Shown in pieces: positions 13,486 through 21,867 of a stretch of 64,000 bases of DNA. The stretch is taken from NCBI RefSeq assembly GCF_947077765.1, contig NZ_CAMTTF010000001.1, positions 842,818-906,817 on the forward strand, read 5' to 3'. The stretch comes from Salinibacter grassmerensis. Its GTDB lineage: Bacteria; Bacteroidota; Rhodothermia; Rhodothermales; Salinibacteraceae. Under the pieces are notes generated by a model. It was given only the letters and a program-made list of their open reading frames with translations, did not search any database and was not told the origin of the DNA. The position numbers were made by a program, and so were the translations under genes. The stretch's first letter is position 1. The number at the start of each line of letters is the position of its first letter.

Positions 13486-16143
13486 ATGCCGTCTCCGTCC
13501 CGCCTCCTCCCGATCGTGCTGGCCGTCCTGTTCGTGGTTGCCCCTGCCGGGGCCCAGCCCGCCGACCTGACGCCGGAGCGCTTCTCGTTTGACCCAGACC
13601 TTGCCTACGACAGCAGCATCCCCTCGCCCGAGGACGCGCTCGGCTACGACATGGGGACGCAGTTTACCCTCCACGCCGACGCGGTGGACTACCTGCGCAC
13701 GCTGGCCGACGCGTCCGACCGTGTCCGGATGGGTACCTACGGCGAGACCTACGAGGACCGCACCTTGCCCTATCTCGTCCTCACGAGTGGGGCGAACCAG
13801 GGGCGTCTTGATCGGCTCAAGCGCAACAGCCGGCGCCTTTCGGACCCGGCGAGCCTGTCGGCGTCGGCCCGGGACCGACTGCTTCAGAACCAGCCGGTGT
13901 TCGTCTCCTACAGCTACAACATCCACGGCAACGAGCCAGCCTCGACGGAGGCGGCCCTGCAGGTGGCCTACCGCCTCGCCGCGGCCCAGGACGATAGTAC
14001 CCGGGCACTCCTGCGGGACGCAGTCGTGATCATGTATCCCACCGTCAATCCCGATGGCCGTGACCGCTACGCCTACTGGGCCCGCTCGATGCAGCGTGCG
14101 CAGGTGGCTACCGAGCCGTCCGACATCGTCCACGACGAGCCGTGGCCGCAGGGGCGGACCAATCACTACTGGTTTGACCTCAACCGCGACTGGGTGTGGA
14201 ACGTGCACCCTGAGATGGAGGGCCTGACCGGTGTGTACCAGGAGTTCATGCCGCAGGTGCACGCCGACTACCACGAGCAGGGCTACAACGACCACTACTT
14301 CACCATGCCCGGCACCACGCCGCGCAATCCGATCCTGCCGGACCGCTACGTGGCCCTGGCCGACACCTTCGGACGCGCCAACGTCGAGGCGTTCGACCAG
14401 AACCAGGTCGCCTACTTTACCCGCGAAGCGTTTGACTTCTTCTACCCCAGCTACGGATCCTCCTACCCCAGCGTGATGGGGGGCATCGGTATGCTGACGG
14501 AGCAGGCCGGCATTGGGGCGGGCCGGGCCGTCGAGAACAACGACGGCTACACGCTTACCTTCCGCCAGCGCGTTCACGATCACTATGCCACCTCGCTGGC
14601 GACGATCGAGGCGTCCGTCGAGAACCGGCGGTCGTTGTTGCAATATGACCTCAACGCCCACTCGCAGGCGAGCAACTCGATCGAAACCGCCGCCTACGTC
14701 TTTCCCGACGATCAGGGAACCGGCTACCTCTACGATGTGCTCGACATGCTCCGCCACCACGGCATCGACGTGGAACGCACGACGGAGGCCAGCCGCCTCG
14801 ACAATGCGCTCGACTACCGCACTGGCGAGCGAACGGATCGTCGGGTGGATGCGGGGGCGTACGTCGTGCCCACCGACCAGCCGCGCCACCTCTTCGTAAA
14901 CACGCTCCTACAGCGCCAGGTGGCGTTCCAGGACTCGGTGATGTACGACATGTCCACGTGGTCGGCCCCGCTGGCGTACAACCTGGAGGCGTACAGCACC
15001 CGCGAGTCGGTCGAGGCAGGAACGGAGTCTGTGGAGACCGCTCCCACACCGGAGGCCAGGGTTACGAATTCCGACGCGCAGTACGCATTCGTCGTGGAGT
15101 GGAACCAACGCCACGCCCCCCGCGCCCTGTCGGCCCTCTGGGACGCCGGGTATCGGGTGCGGGCGGCCCACGAGCCGTTCGGCACTGGGGCGCGATCGTT
15201 CGGGGCCGGCTCCCTCGTCGTCCTCCTGGGGCGCAATCCGGACCACGACAACCCCGCGGCCGACATGCGGCGCATCGCGTCGGAGGCCGGCGTCGAGATC
15301 GTCGGGTTGGATACCGGTCGGATGGCGGAAGGGCCCGATCTTGGCTCAGCCGACAACGCCCCGGTGAAGCCCCCCGAAGTGGGCATGCTCGTCGACCAGC
15401 CTTTCTCCACCTACACGAGCGGACAGATCTGGTATCTGTTCGACCAGGAGACCGAGCTGCCCGTGACTCGCATCCGGGCGTCCAACCTGGAGGAGTCGGC
15501 GACGGGAGGCGGACGTTATGCCCGCTACGGCAAGGCGTCCCTCGACGAGCTTGATGTGCTCATCCTGCCCGGCGGGTATGGGATTGACGCCGTCTTCGAC
15601 TCGGCCCGCGTTGAGGACCTGCGCGAGTGGGTGCGTGACGGCGGTACGCTCGTGGGCACCGAAGAGAGTGCCCGGTTCCTGACGGCGGACGCCTCTGGCC
15701 TGACCGGCGTGGAGGCAATGCCAGACACGACCAACAGTCCCGTCGGGCCGTACACCTCGTACGCGGCCCGGGACGATTCGAGTGGGCTCGACTACGTGCC
15801 CGGGGCGGCCCTTACCGGACGCCTTGACGCCACCCACCCGCTCACGTACGGGATTGGGGACGCGGTCTACACGCTGAAATACGGCGTCTCCGGCCTGGAG
15901 CCAAGCCCGGACCTCCAGACGGCCGGCCACTACGGGAGGGACGCCGAAGATCTGCTCGTGAGCGGCTACGCCTCGCAGGAGAATCTGAAACAGATGGCTG
16001 GCAAATCGTTCGCCGGTACCGTTGAGATGGGAGAGGGGCGGGTCGTGCTCCTCGTTGACAATACGCAGTACCGCATGTTCTGGCGCGGCCCGAGTCGCAT
16101 GATGCAGAATGCCGTGATGCTCGTGCCGGGGCTAGTGGACTGA
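13486..16143 (+). CDS. Exported M14-family zinc carboxypeptidase with amidotransferase-like C-terminal domain
   Basis: An 885-residue secreted peptidase. A clear signal peptide (about residues 1-24, LLPIVLAVLFVVAPAGAQP) precedes the M14 domain. Zinc ligands H147 and E150 lie in NIHGNEPAS, the substrate-binding region includes VNPDGRDRYAYWAR and DLNRDWVWN, and the third ligand is H259 or H263 in VHADYHEQG. A distal domain (about residues 685-725, LDVLILPGGYGIDAVFDS ... RDGGTLVGTEESA) resembles the class I glutamine-amidotransferase/ThuA fold often joined to these large M14 proteins. Periplasmic or extracellular protein breakdown is likely. The ATG at 13486 is chosen because it begins the signal peptide. 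Confidence 0.9.
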   Translation: MPSPSRLLPIVLAVLFVVAPAGAQPADLTPERFSFDPDLAYDSSIPSPEDALGYDMGTQFTLHADAVDYLRTLADASDRVRMGTYGETYEDRTLPYLVLTSGANQGRLDRLKRNSRRLSDPASLSASARDRLLQNQPVFVSYSYNIHGNEPASTEAALQVAYRLAAAQDDSTRALLRDAVVIMYPTVNPDGRDRYAYWARSMQRAQVATEPSDIVHDEPWPQGRTNHYWFDLNRDWVWNVHPEMEGLTGVYQEFMPQVHADYHEQGYNDHYFTMPGTTPRNPILPDRYVALADTFGRANVEAFDQNQVAYFTREAFDFFYPSYGSSYPSVMGGIGMLTEQAGIGAGRAVENNDGYTLTFRQRVHDHYATSLATIEASVENRRSLLQYDLNAHSQASNSIETAAYVFPDDQGTGYLYDVLDMLRHHGIDVERTTEASRLDNALDYRTGERTDRRVDAGAYVVPTDQPRHLFVNTLLQRQVAFQDSVMYDMSTWSAPLAYNLEAYSTRESVEAGTESVETAPTPEARVTNSDAQYAFVVEWNQRHAPRALSALWDAGYRVRAAHEPFGTGARSFGAGSLVVLLGRNPDHDNPAADMRRIASEAGVEIVGLDTGRMAEGPDLGSADNAPVKPPEVGMLVDQPFSTYTSGQIWYLFDQETELPVTRIRASNLEESATGGGRYARYGKASLDELDVLILPGGYGIDAVFDSARVEDLREWVRDGGTLVGTEESARFLTADASGLTGVEAMPDTTNSPVGPYTSYAARDDSSGLDYVPGAALTGRLDATHPLTYGIGDAVYTLKYGVSGLEPSPDLQTAGHYGRDAEDLLVSGYASQENLKQMAGKSFAGTVEMGEGRVVLLVDNTQYRMFWRGPSRMMQNAVMLVPGLVD

Positions 16144-16179
16144 AGGTTCATTGATGGCCCGGACGGGCCCAGAGTCGGT

Positions 16180-16563
16180 CTACGCGGCCGGCAAGGTATC
16201 CTCGATGGTGTCCACCAGTCGGTCACGGGTGAAGGGCTTGCCGACGTACTCGTCGAATCCCTCCTGGAGAAATTCGTCCCGATCGCCAGGCATGGCGAAG
16301 GCCGTGACCGCGACCGCCGGAATGTCGTCGATGTTCTCCCGGTTCCGGATCGTACGGAGCAGTTCCACGCCTCCGTTTTTCTCACTGAGGTTGATGTCCA
16401 GGAGGAGAAGATCGAACGAGTCCGTCGCGACGTGGTCCAGTGCCTCCTCTACACTGGAGACGACGGTGACGTCGTATTCGTCTTGCAGCGTGTGCTCTAG
16501 GAGAAGTTGAGTATCCGGATTGTCTTCGACTGACAAAATTCGTGGGAGATCGGATGTGCCCAT
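16180..16563 (-). CDS. Single-domain (CheY-like) response regulator
   Basis: A 127-residue receiver domain with no output domain. The acidic pocket is E13/D14 in ILSVEDNPD, the phospho-acceptor is D56 in LLLLDINLSEKNGG, the switch Thr is in AVTAFAMPGDRDEF and the conserved Lys is in EYVGKPF. It would pass a phosphate signal through protein contacts, or act in a relay. The DNA immediately upstream on the same strand (16719-17289) holds a decayed PAS histidine kinase, which may have been its partner. The receiver itself looks intact. Family assignment is secure; partner is inferred from position. Confidence 0.93.
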   Translation of the reverse strand: MGTSDLPRILSVEDNPDTQLLLEHTLQDEYDVTVVSSVEEALDHVATDSFDLLLLDINLSEKNGGVELLRTIRNRENIDDIPAVAVTAFAMPGDRDEFLQEGFDEYVGKPFTRDRLVDTIEDTLPAA

Positions 16564-16718
16564 GAAGTCGTTATAGTCCGGCCTTGTAAAATGTGAAATC
16601 TATAAGACGGAATATGTGGTTCGCAGGAATCGTTCCGTCGATGATAGACTCATAACTTTAAGCGGCCAACCTGAAAAAGTAACATCCACAACGAACTAAG
16701 GAACAGGGGACTGCCGGC

Positions 16719-17289
16719 TCACCACGCACGGCGCAGGGTTAGGGAAGGGCGTATGAATGGCGCGGGCAGGCGGTAAAGCACGTCCTGGGTCCTTTTCTGG
16801 GTCTCCACCTTGATCGTGCCGTCTACTTCTTCGGTGAGCCACTTCAGGATGGACAAGCCGAGTCCGCTGTTCTCGTACTTCCGATTTATGCCTACAGGTT
16901 CTCGCTTGAACGCACTGAGAAGGTCCGGCACGTGCTCCGGGCCCGTGCCGATGCCGGTGTCCTCGACCTCCATTACCGCGTCCTGGTCGTGCGTCACGTG
17001 AGCCTCGATACGACTATCCTGGAGGGCACTCGATTGCATGCCCCAACGGATCGCAACAGATATGGTGTGAGTCGTCCTCGCTTCAGTGCCCCTGCACCGA
17101 CGTGTCAGGCGCATGCGTCGCTCGGGTCCGCCCGTTTTCGACGGCGTGCTCACCCAGCCGCTGTCACATCCTGGACGATCTCTCCTCAGGCGACGGGGTG
17201 CGCACCAGGCCCGCCTGGCCGATCAGGGCGCTCTCGCGGTAGCCCACCGTTTCCCCAATGGCTGAGTTTGTGTACACGATACGGCGGCG
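16719..17289 (-). pseudogene. Decayed PAS sensor histidine kinase
   Basis: Two remnants lie in order on the minus strand. At 17164-17289 a 41-residue piece reads RIVYTNSAIGETVGYRESAL, a standard PAS core, then ends in a stop. At 16719-17153 another frame carries an HATPase piece: RIEAHVTHDQDAVMEVEDTG (N/G1 region, Asp-x-Gly partly kept), then SGLGLSILKWLTEEVDGTIK (G2 box). The phospho-His dimerisation domain that should lie between them is missing, so an internal deletion plus frame changes destroyed the gene. The intact response regulator 155 bases downstream was probably co-transcribed with it. I see this directly in translation; that it was one gene is an inference. Confidence 0.75.
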
Positions 17290-17330
17290 TGGACCCGGCC
17301 ACTACTTGGGCCCTCAGCCCATTGAAATAG

Positions 17331-17368
17331 CAAAAGCCCGCCTCGGGAGCACCCAAGGTGGGCTTTCG
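17331..17368 (-). terminator. Probable Rho-independent terminator of the tRNA
   Basis: AAAGCCC-G-CCT and AGG-T-GGGCTTT form an 11-bp near-perfect hairpin. On the minus strand the stem is followed by a T-rich run (TTTTGCTATTT). It lies 16 bases after the tRNA 3' end, in the right place to end the tRNA transcript. Confidence 0.7.
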
Positions 17369-17384
17369 AACGGAACGGCACCGG

Positions 17385-17458
17385 TAGCGTGGGAGGGATT
17401 TGAACCCTCGACCTCCGGGTTATGAATCCGACGCTCTAACCGACTGAGCTACCACGCC
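17385..17458 (-). tRNA. tRNA-Met (anticodon CAU)
   Basis: The minus strand folds as a 74-nt cloverleaf. Acceptor GGCGTGG pairs with CCACGCT (ending in G-U) with discriminator A; the D arm is GCTC-AGTCGGTTA-GAGC; the anticodon loop is TTCATAA; the T arm is GAGGG-TTCAAAT-CCCTC. The anticodon stem has one weak A-C pair next to the loop. CCA is not encoded. It lacks initiator features (C1-A72 mismatch, three G-C pairs in the anticodon stem), so elongator Met is preferred; a lysidine-modified tRNA-Ile2 cannot be fully excluded. Confidence 0.93.
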
Positions 17459-17545
17459 GTCAATACTGATAGCTTGTATGTCCGACTGCGCGTGGGGTGT
17501 TTCCGGCGCGCGGTGAAAAAAGAGTGGACGACACCGCACTCCTGT

Positions 17546-17806
17546 TCAGTTGAGATGGTCGACGTGGCGGAGGGTTGCCGGGTCCATGAGGCGGTTGATC
17601 TCGTGGCGCAGCACGTCGCGCAGGTGCCAGCCGCTGGGCAGCTCGCCGTCCGAGACCTCTACGAACAGCGTGATGCGTCCCCGGGTGGCCTGAAGGGCAT
17701 GCTTATCGGTGTGGGGGGCGTCGGGGCGGTACGCACGAAACTGAAAACCACGATGAGAGTCCACGGGGCAGAGAAGAAAGATGCACTGTTGAGCACGCGA
17801 AAACAT
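17546..17806 (-). CDS. Hypothetical small protein (possibly a remnant)
   Basis: An open frame of 86 residues between the tRNA and holB. The C-terminal half (RGRITLFVEVSDGELPSGWH ... NRLMDPATLRHVDHLN) has the look of real coding sequence, but I recognise no family. The start is uncertain because the first 30 residues are not domain-like. It could be the tail of a degraded gene. Weak support. Confidence 0.3.
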   Translation of the reverse strand: MFSRAQQCIFLLCPVDSHRGFQFRAYRPDAPHTDKHALQATRGRITLFVEVSDGELPSGWHLRDVLRHEINRLMDPATLRHVDHLN

Positions 17807-17947
17807 TGCCTCGTTTCACGGGGGCCGTGCGGCTGTGTTCGGGGCCCTGCCCACGCGCTCGGGCCCGGTCTAGGGTTGTCCTCGTAGCCCCTGGATCGTA
17901 CATTAAGTTCCCCGTTATTCCTTATACAGCCGCCACACACACCTCCG

Positions 17948-19135
17948 ATGGCCTGGAGTTCTGTTCTCGATCAGGACCGGGTTGTTCAAACGCTGCGCCG
18001 GGCTCTCGCCCAAGAGCGGGTGGCCCACGCCTATCTGTTGCACGGTCCGGATGGGGTGGGCAAGCGGGCCGTCGCCTACGAGATGGCCCGGGCCTTGCAG
18101 TGCCCCGAGCAGGCCGATGAGGCCTGTGACGCCTGCCCCACCTGCCGCAAGACCCGGCGCATGGTCCACCCGGATGTGCACGTCAACCTGCCGCACCCGT
18201 GGAGCCAGGAAAAGGATCGTGACGAGGAAGACATGGGGAAGCGGATCCGCCGGCTCGGCGACAATCCGTACGCGGCAATTGACTACGTGCGTCGTCCCTC
18301 GCTCTCCGACCCGTCTGAGACGTCGAACCAGCAGGTGTACTACCGCATCGACCAGGTGCGGCAGGACATCATCCAGCCCATGAGCCTGGCGCGGGGCGAA
18401 GGGGCGTACAAGGTCAACATCCTCATCGACGCGGAGAAAATGCGGGAGGAGGCGGCCAACACGTTTCTAAAATTGCTGGAGGAGCCGCCCCCGCAGACCG
18501 TCTTTTTGCTCACGACGAACCGGCCCGAGCAGCTGCTGCCGACGATCCTGTCGCGGTGCCAGCAGTTGCGGTTCGACCCGCTCCTGCCGGAGACGGTCGA
18601 ACAGGCCCTCGTCGACCGTGAGGACATGGCGTCGGACGAGGCTTCAATGCTATCCCGGATGGCGGATGGGTCCTACAGCCGGGCCCTTGAGCTGGCGGAG
18701 AACGAGGCCCTGATGACCAGCCGCGAGCTGGTGCTGGACTATTTCCGAGCAGCCTACACGCAAAAGGTGGAGTCGCTCGACCAGTGCATTCAAGAGCTTA
18801 AGAGCCAGGGCCGCGAGCGCGTGAAGAGTGTGCTTCGGCTCATGCTGCGCTGGATGCGCGACCTGCTCCTGTACCGCACGATGGGAGAAGAGGCTCCCCT
18901 GGTGAATGTGGACCAGAAGGAGGCCGTGGCCCGCTTCTGCAACAACCTGCCCGACGCCGACCTGGAGGGAATGGTGACGCTCGTCGAGGAGGCCATGGAA
19001 CTGGCCGAGCGCAATGTGCGCGTCGCGCTGGTCCTCACGGCCCTCGCACACGGTCTGGCCCAGGCGATGCGCGGCCAGGAGGTCGAGTCGTTGTACGTTC
19101 CGCTCTCTGAGGCTGAACGCCCACTGCCCGCCTAG
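17948..19135 (+). CDS. holB: DNA polymerase III subunit delta prime
   Basis: Clamp-loader ATPase-fold subunit of the replicative polymerase. The 395-residue protein has the P-loop-like GPDGVGKR at about residues 33-40 and four zinc-binding cysteines (C52, C60, C63, C66 in the CPEQADEACDACPTC region), then the sensor region AANTFLKLLEEPPPQTVFLL and TILSRCQQLRF. It carries an insert at about residues 82-125 before the Walker B region, which includes RIRRLGDNPYAAIDY. Starts at ATG 17948. The following gene begins 63 bases later, so co-transcription is possible. Confidence 0.93.
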   Translation: MAWSSVLDQDRVVQTLRRALAQERVAHAYLLHGPDGVGKRAVAYEMARALQCPEQADEACDACPTCRKTRRMVHPDVHVNLPHPWSQEKDRDEEDMGKRIRRLGDNPYAAIDYVRRPSLSDPSETSNQQVYYRIDQVRQDIIQPMSLARGEGAYKVNILIDAEKMREEAANTFLKLLEEPPPQTVFLLTTNRPEQLLPTILSRCQQLRFDPLLPETVEQALVDREDMASDEASMLSRMADGSYSRALELAENEALMTSRELVLDYFRAAYTQKVESLDQCIQELKSQGRERVKSVLRLMLRWMRDLLLYRTMGEEAPLVNVDQKEAVARFCNNLPDADLEGMVTLVEEAMELAERNVRVALVLTALAHGLAQAMRGQEVESLYVPLSEAERPLPA

Positions 19136-19198
19136 CAACAATCCGACTCTTTAGGAAGCGGGCTACGTTGACCCAGTCGTAGATGGTCTCTCCATGCC

Positions 19199-20020
19199 AT
19201 GAACCGTTCGTTTGGAACCCCACCGTCGGTGCTCTGGGCGCAGGTGTTTGGACTCGTCCTGGCGGGGGGGGTATTGGGAACCGTGCTTGTGTCGTCGGCG
19301 CGGGCGCAGTCTTCCGACACAGCCGACCCGGAGCTTGAGAGCGCCCTTGTCGCGGTCGATAGCCTCCGCCAGGCGGGTGCCTTTCAGGCCGCGCAGGAGC
19401 GTCTGCAGTCGCTGCGCGAGCAACACCCTGAGCGGGTCCCGGTGCTGTGGCGCCTCGTGTACACCTATACAGATCTCGGACGGTCCACCGACGACGAGGA
19501 CCTTCGGACTCAGCACTACGAGAATGCGCTCGACGCGGCAAAGGACGGCCTGGCGACGGACTCGACCAGCGCCCGGGCCCACCTGGCGATGGCGGTGGCA
19601 CAGGGGCGGGCGGCCCTGGATGCCGGCACCCGCGAGCGCATCGAACGGTCCCGCGCGGTCAAGCGCCACGCGGACCGGGCCCTCGCCATAGACTCGACGC
19701 TCGACGGGGCCTACCATACGCGGGGCCGCTGGCATCGCGAGGTAGAAGACATTGGCTTCTTCCAGCGGGCCATCGTCAAGACCGTGTACGGCGGGCTGCC
19801 CGAGTCCTCAATCGATCAGGCCGTTCGGGACTTTCAGCGAGCCCTGGAGCTACAGAACCGAATTTTCCATCACCTGGAGCTTGGCAAGACCTACTTGCAG
19901 ATGGATCGTCCGGACGCGGCCCGGCGCGAACTGCGGGCGGTCCTTGAGAGACCGGCCGAGGAGCCCTTCGACCCGGCGTACAAGAACGAGGCGCGCCGGC
20001 TGCTCGACGACCTTGAGTAG
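19199..20020 (+). CDS. Exported TPR-repeat protein
   Basis: A 273-residue protein with an N-terminal hydrophobic leader (about residues 12-36, ending in SSARAQS, a likely signal peptidase I site), so probably periplasmic. The rest is alpha-helical with TPR-like repeats: AGAFQAAQERLQSLREQHPE, YENALDAAKDGLATDSTSAR, and AVRDFQRALELQNRIFHHLE followed by GKTYLQMDRPDAARRELRAV. TPR proteins act as scaffolds. No catalytic motif is seen. It lies between holB and the vWA gene on the same strand. Confidence 0.82.
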   Translation: MNRSFGTPPSVLWAQVFGLVLAGGVLGTVLVSSARAQSSDTADPELESALVAVDSLRQAGAFQAAQERLQSLREQHPERVPVLWRLVYTYTDLGRSTDDEDLRTQHYENALDAAKDGLATDSTSARAHLAMAVAQGRAALDAGTRERIERSRAVKRHADRALAIDSTLDGAYHTRGRWHREVEDIGFFQRAIVKTVYGGLPESSIDQAVRDFQRALELQNRIFHHLELGKTYLQMDRPDAARRELRAVLERPAEEPFDPAYKNEARRLLDDLE

Positions 20021-20134
20021 AGGGCGTCAATCGTTTTTACATCGAGCGTTTTTAACAGTGCGTCTGGAACGTCGGCAGGGGCGGTCAATGCCACTTCTGA
20101 GTTATTGCTTGCCGTTGCCCAATCACCTGCCTGC

Positions 20135-21001
20135 ATGCCGTACTCCGCCGAAATTAGCCGTCAGCAGCCCACCGCCATCCTGCTTCTGCTCGACCAGTCG
20201 GCGTCGATGCAGGAGCCGTTCGGCGGGGCGGAGAAGACGGGCGACGCTGCTCCCAGCCGGGCCCGTGTGCTGGCCGATACGGTGAACGACCTCCTGCAGA
20301 ATCTGGTGCTGCGGTGCGCCAAGGAGGAGGGGGTGCGCGACTATTTCCATGTTGGTGTCATCGGCTATGGGCAGCGCGTACAGCGCCTGGTTCAGCCGAC
20401 GGAGGAGTACGACCCTGGCACCGGGCTCGTCCCCATCAGTCACCTCGCCGATCGTCCCCAGCGCATGGAGCAGCGGGTGAAGGAGGTGGACGACGGAGAC
20501 GGCGGCACGACGGAGACGCGGGTCAAAACCCCGATCTGGTTCGATCCGCAGGCCAAGAACGGAACGCCAATGTGTCAGGCGCTTGACCTGGCGGCCCAGT
20601 CCGTGCGCGACTGGATCGACCAGCACCCGCACAGCTTTCCGCCCATCGTGCTGAACGTGACCGACGGAGAGGCCACGGACGGCGACCCGCTCCGCTACGC
20701 CCAAGAGCTCCGCTCCTTTGCGACCGACGACGGGGAGGTGCTGCTCTTCAATATCCACCTGTCGGCCTCGGAAGAGGCGCCGGCGGAGCTTCCCTCGACC
20801 ACCGACGAGGTGCCGAAGGACGACGAGTACGCCGAGGTGCTGTTTCAGATGTCAAGCCGCCTGCCGTTCTCCATGCGATCCGCCGCTGAGCAGGAGGGCT
20901 ATAGCGTGACGCTCGACACGCGTGGGTTCGTCTTCAACGCCGATCCGGTTTCGCTCGTCACGTTCCTGGAAATCGGCACGCGGCCGAGCAACTTGCGGTG
21001 A
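20135..21001 (+). CDS. TerY-type von Willebrand factor A domain protein
   Basis: A 288-residue cytoplasmic vWA protein. The MIDAS metal site is DQSAS in ILLLLDQSASM near the N-terminus, with the distal Thr/Asp region in IVLNVTDGEATDGDPLRYA. No signal peptide or membrane anchor is visible. It is followed after 45 bases by a PP2C-type phosphatase, and that gene after 17 bases by a kinase with a helix-hairpin-helix tail. This order matches the TerY-P triad described in comparative genomics of tellurite-resistance-associated signalling. ATG 20135 begins the domain; an ATG ten codons upstream is less likely. Confidence 0.85.
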   Translation: MPYSAEISRQQPTAILLLLDQSASMQEPFGGAEKTGDAAPSRARVLADTVNDLLQNLVLRCAKEEGVRDYFHVGVIGYGQRVQRLVQPTEEYDPGTGLVPISHLADRPQRMEQRVKEVDDGDGGTTETRVKTPIWFDPQAKNGTPMCQALDLAAQSVRDWIDQHPHSFPPIVLNVTDGEATDGDPLRYAQELRSFATDDGEVLLFNIHLSASEEAPAELPSTTDEVPKDDEYAEVLFQMSSRLPFSMRSAAEQEGYSVTLDTRGFVFNADPVSLVTFLEIGTRPSNLR

Positions 21002-21046
21002 GGGAGGAACCGTTTCGCCCAGTCTATAGATTGGTGACGAGCGCCA

Positions 21047-21850
21047 ATGAGCGCCACCTCGCGGCCCGATTCGTCGGACGGAGACTCGCTGACGGTGGAG
21101 GCCCGTGTCTGGGCCGTCTCGAAGGGGGATGAGGACATGGACACGTACGAGGACGCGGCGTCCGTCCGGTCCGACGCGTGGCCGGTCCGGGCCGCCGTGG
21201 CCGACGGGGCGACGGAGTCGGCCTTCGCTGGGGCATGGGCCGAGCGCCTGACGCGGGGCGTGGTGGAACAGGACGCGACCACCCCCGATGCCCTTCGCAG
21301 CGCCGTGCCGGAGTGGCAGGCGGAGTGGCGGGACGCGGTTCGTGGGCGCGTCGAGGGGCGTCCCTGGTACGTGGAGGCCAAAGCAGAAGAGGGGGCCTTT
21401 GCCACGCTGCTGGGCCTATCGCTGCGGGCCGGGGGGCAGTGGCGGGCCGTGGGCGTCGGGGACTGCTGCCTCTTTCGGGTGCGGGGCGAGGCCCTCGTGC
21501 GGAGCTGGCCCTTCGACCCGGGCGAGACCTTTACGAATCGCCCTGCCCTCGTGCCCAGCCGCCCGAGCCAAACGCTGCCCACGCCCGAGGCTGCCTCGGG
21601 GGAGTGGAGTGCGGGCGATATCTTCGTGCTGGCCACCGACGCCCTCGCCGCATGGCTCTTGGGTGTGGAGTCCCCCGTCGGGCCCGCGACGGTCGGGGCC
21701 TGGGACGAGGAGCAGTTTCGGCGAGCCGTGGAGCGCGGGCGCACCGAGAACACGCTTCGCAACGACGACGCCACGCTTCTCGTCGCACACATCACCGAAA
21801 CGCCGCCCTCCGACCAGGACGCGGTGGCACCGCCGATAAACCACTCGTAG
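21047..21850 (+). CDS. PP2C-family protein serine/threonine phosphatase
   Basis: A 267-residue PP2C-like domain. Metal-binding motifs are VAVSKGDEDMDTYEDAA-like at the start (WAVSKGDEDMD), ADGATESAFAGAWAE (the DGxG region, here DGAT), VGVGDCCLFRV and FVLATDALAAWLL, then NDDATLLVAHI near the end. It would remove phosphate placed by the neighbouring kinase. The DGxG motif differs from the canonical form, which is common in the TerY-P subgroup. It begins 45 bases after the vWA gene and the kinase starts 17 bases after it, so the three are surely one operon. Confidence 0.85.
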   Translation: MSATSRPDSSDGDSLTVEARVWAVSKGDEDMDTYEDAASVRSDAWPVRAAVADGATESAFAGAWAERLTRGVVEQDATTPDALRSAVPEWQAEWRDAVRGRVEGRPWYVEAKAEEGAFATLLGLSLRAGGQWRAVGVGDCCLFRVRGEALVRSWPFDPGETFTNRPALVPSRPSQTLPTPEAASGEWSAGDIFVLATDALAAWLLGVESPVGPATVGAWDEEQFRRAVERGRTENTLRNDDATLLVAHITETPPSDQDAVAPPINHS

Positions 21851-21867
21851 GGACGAGACGCCCTGTC

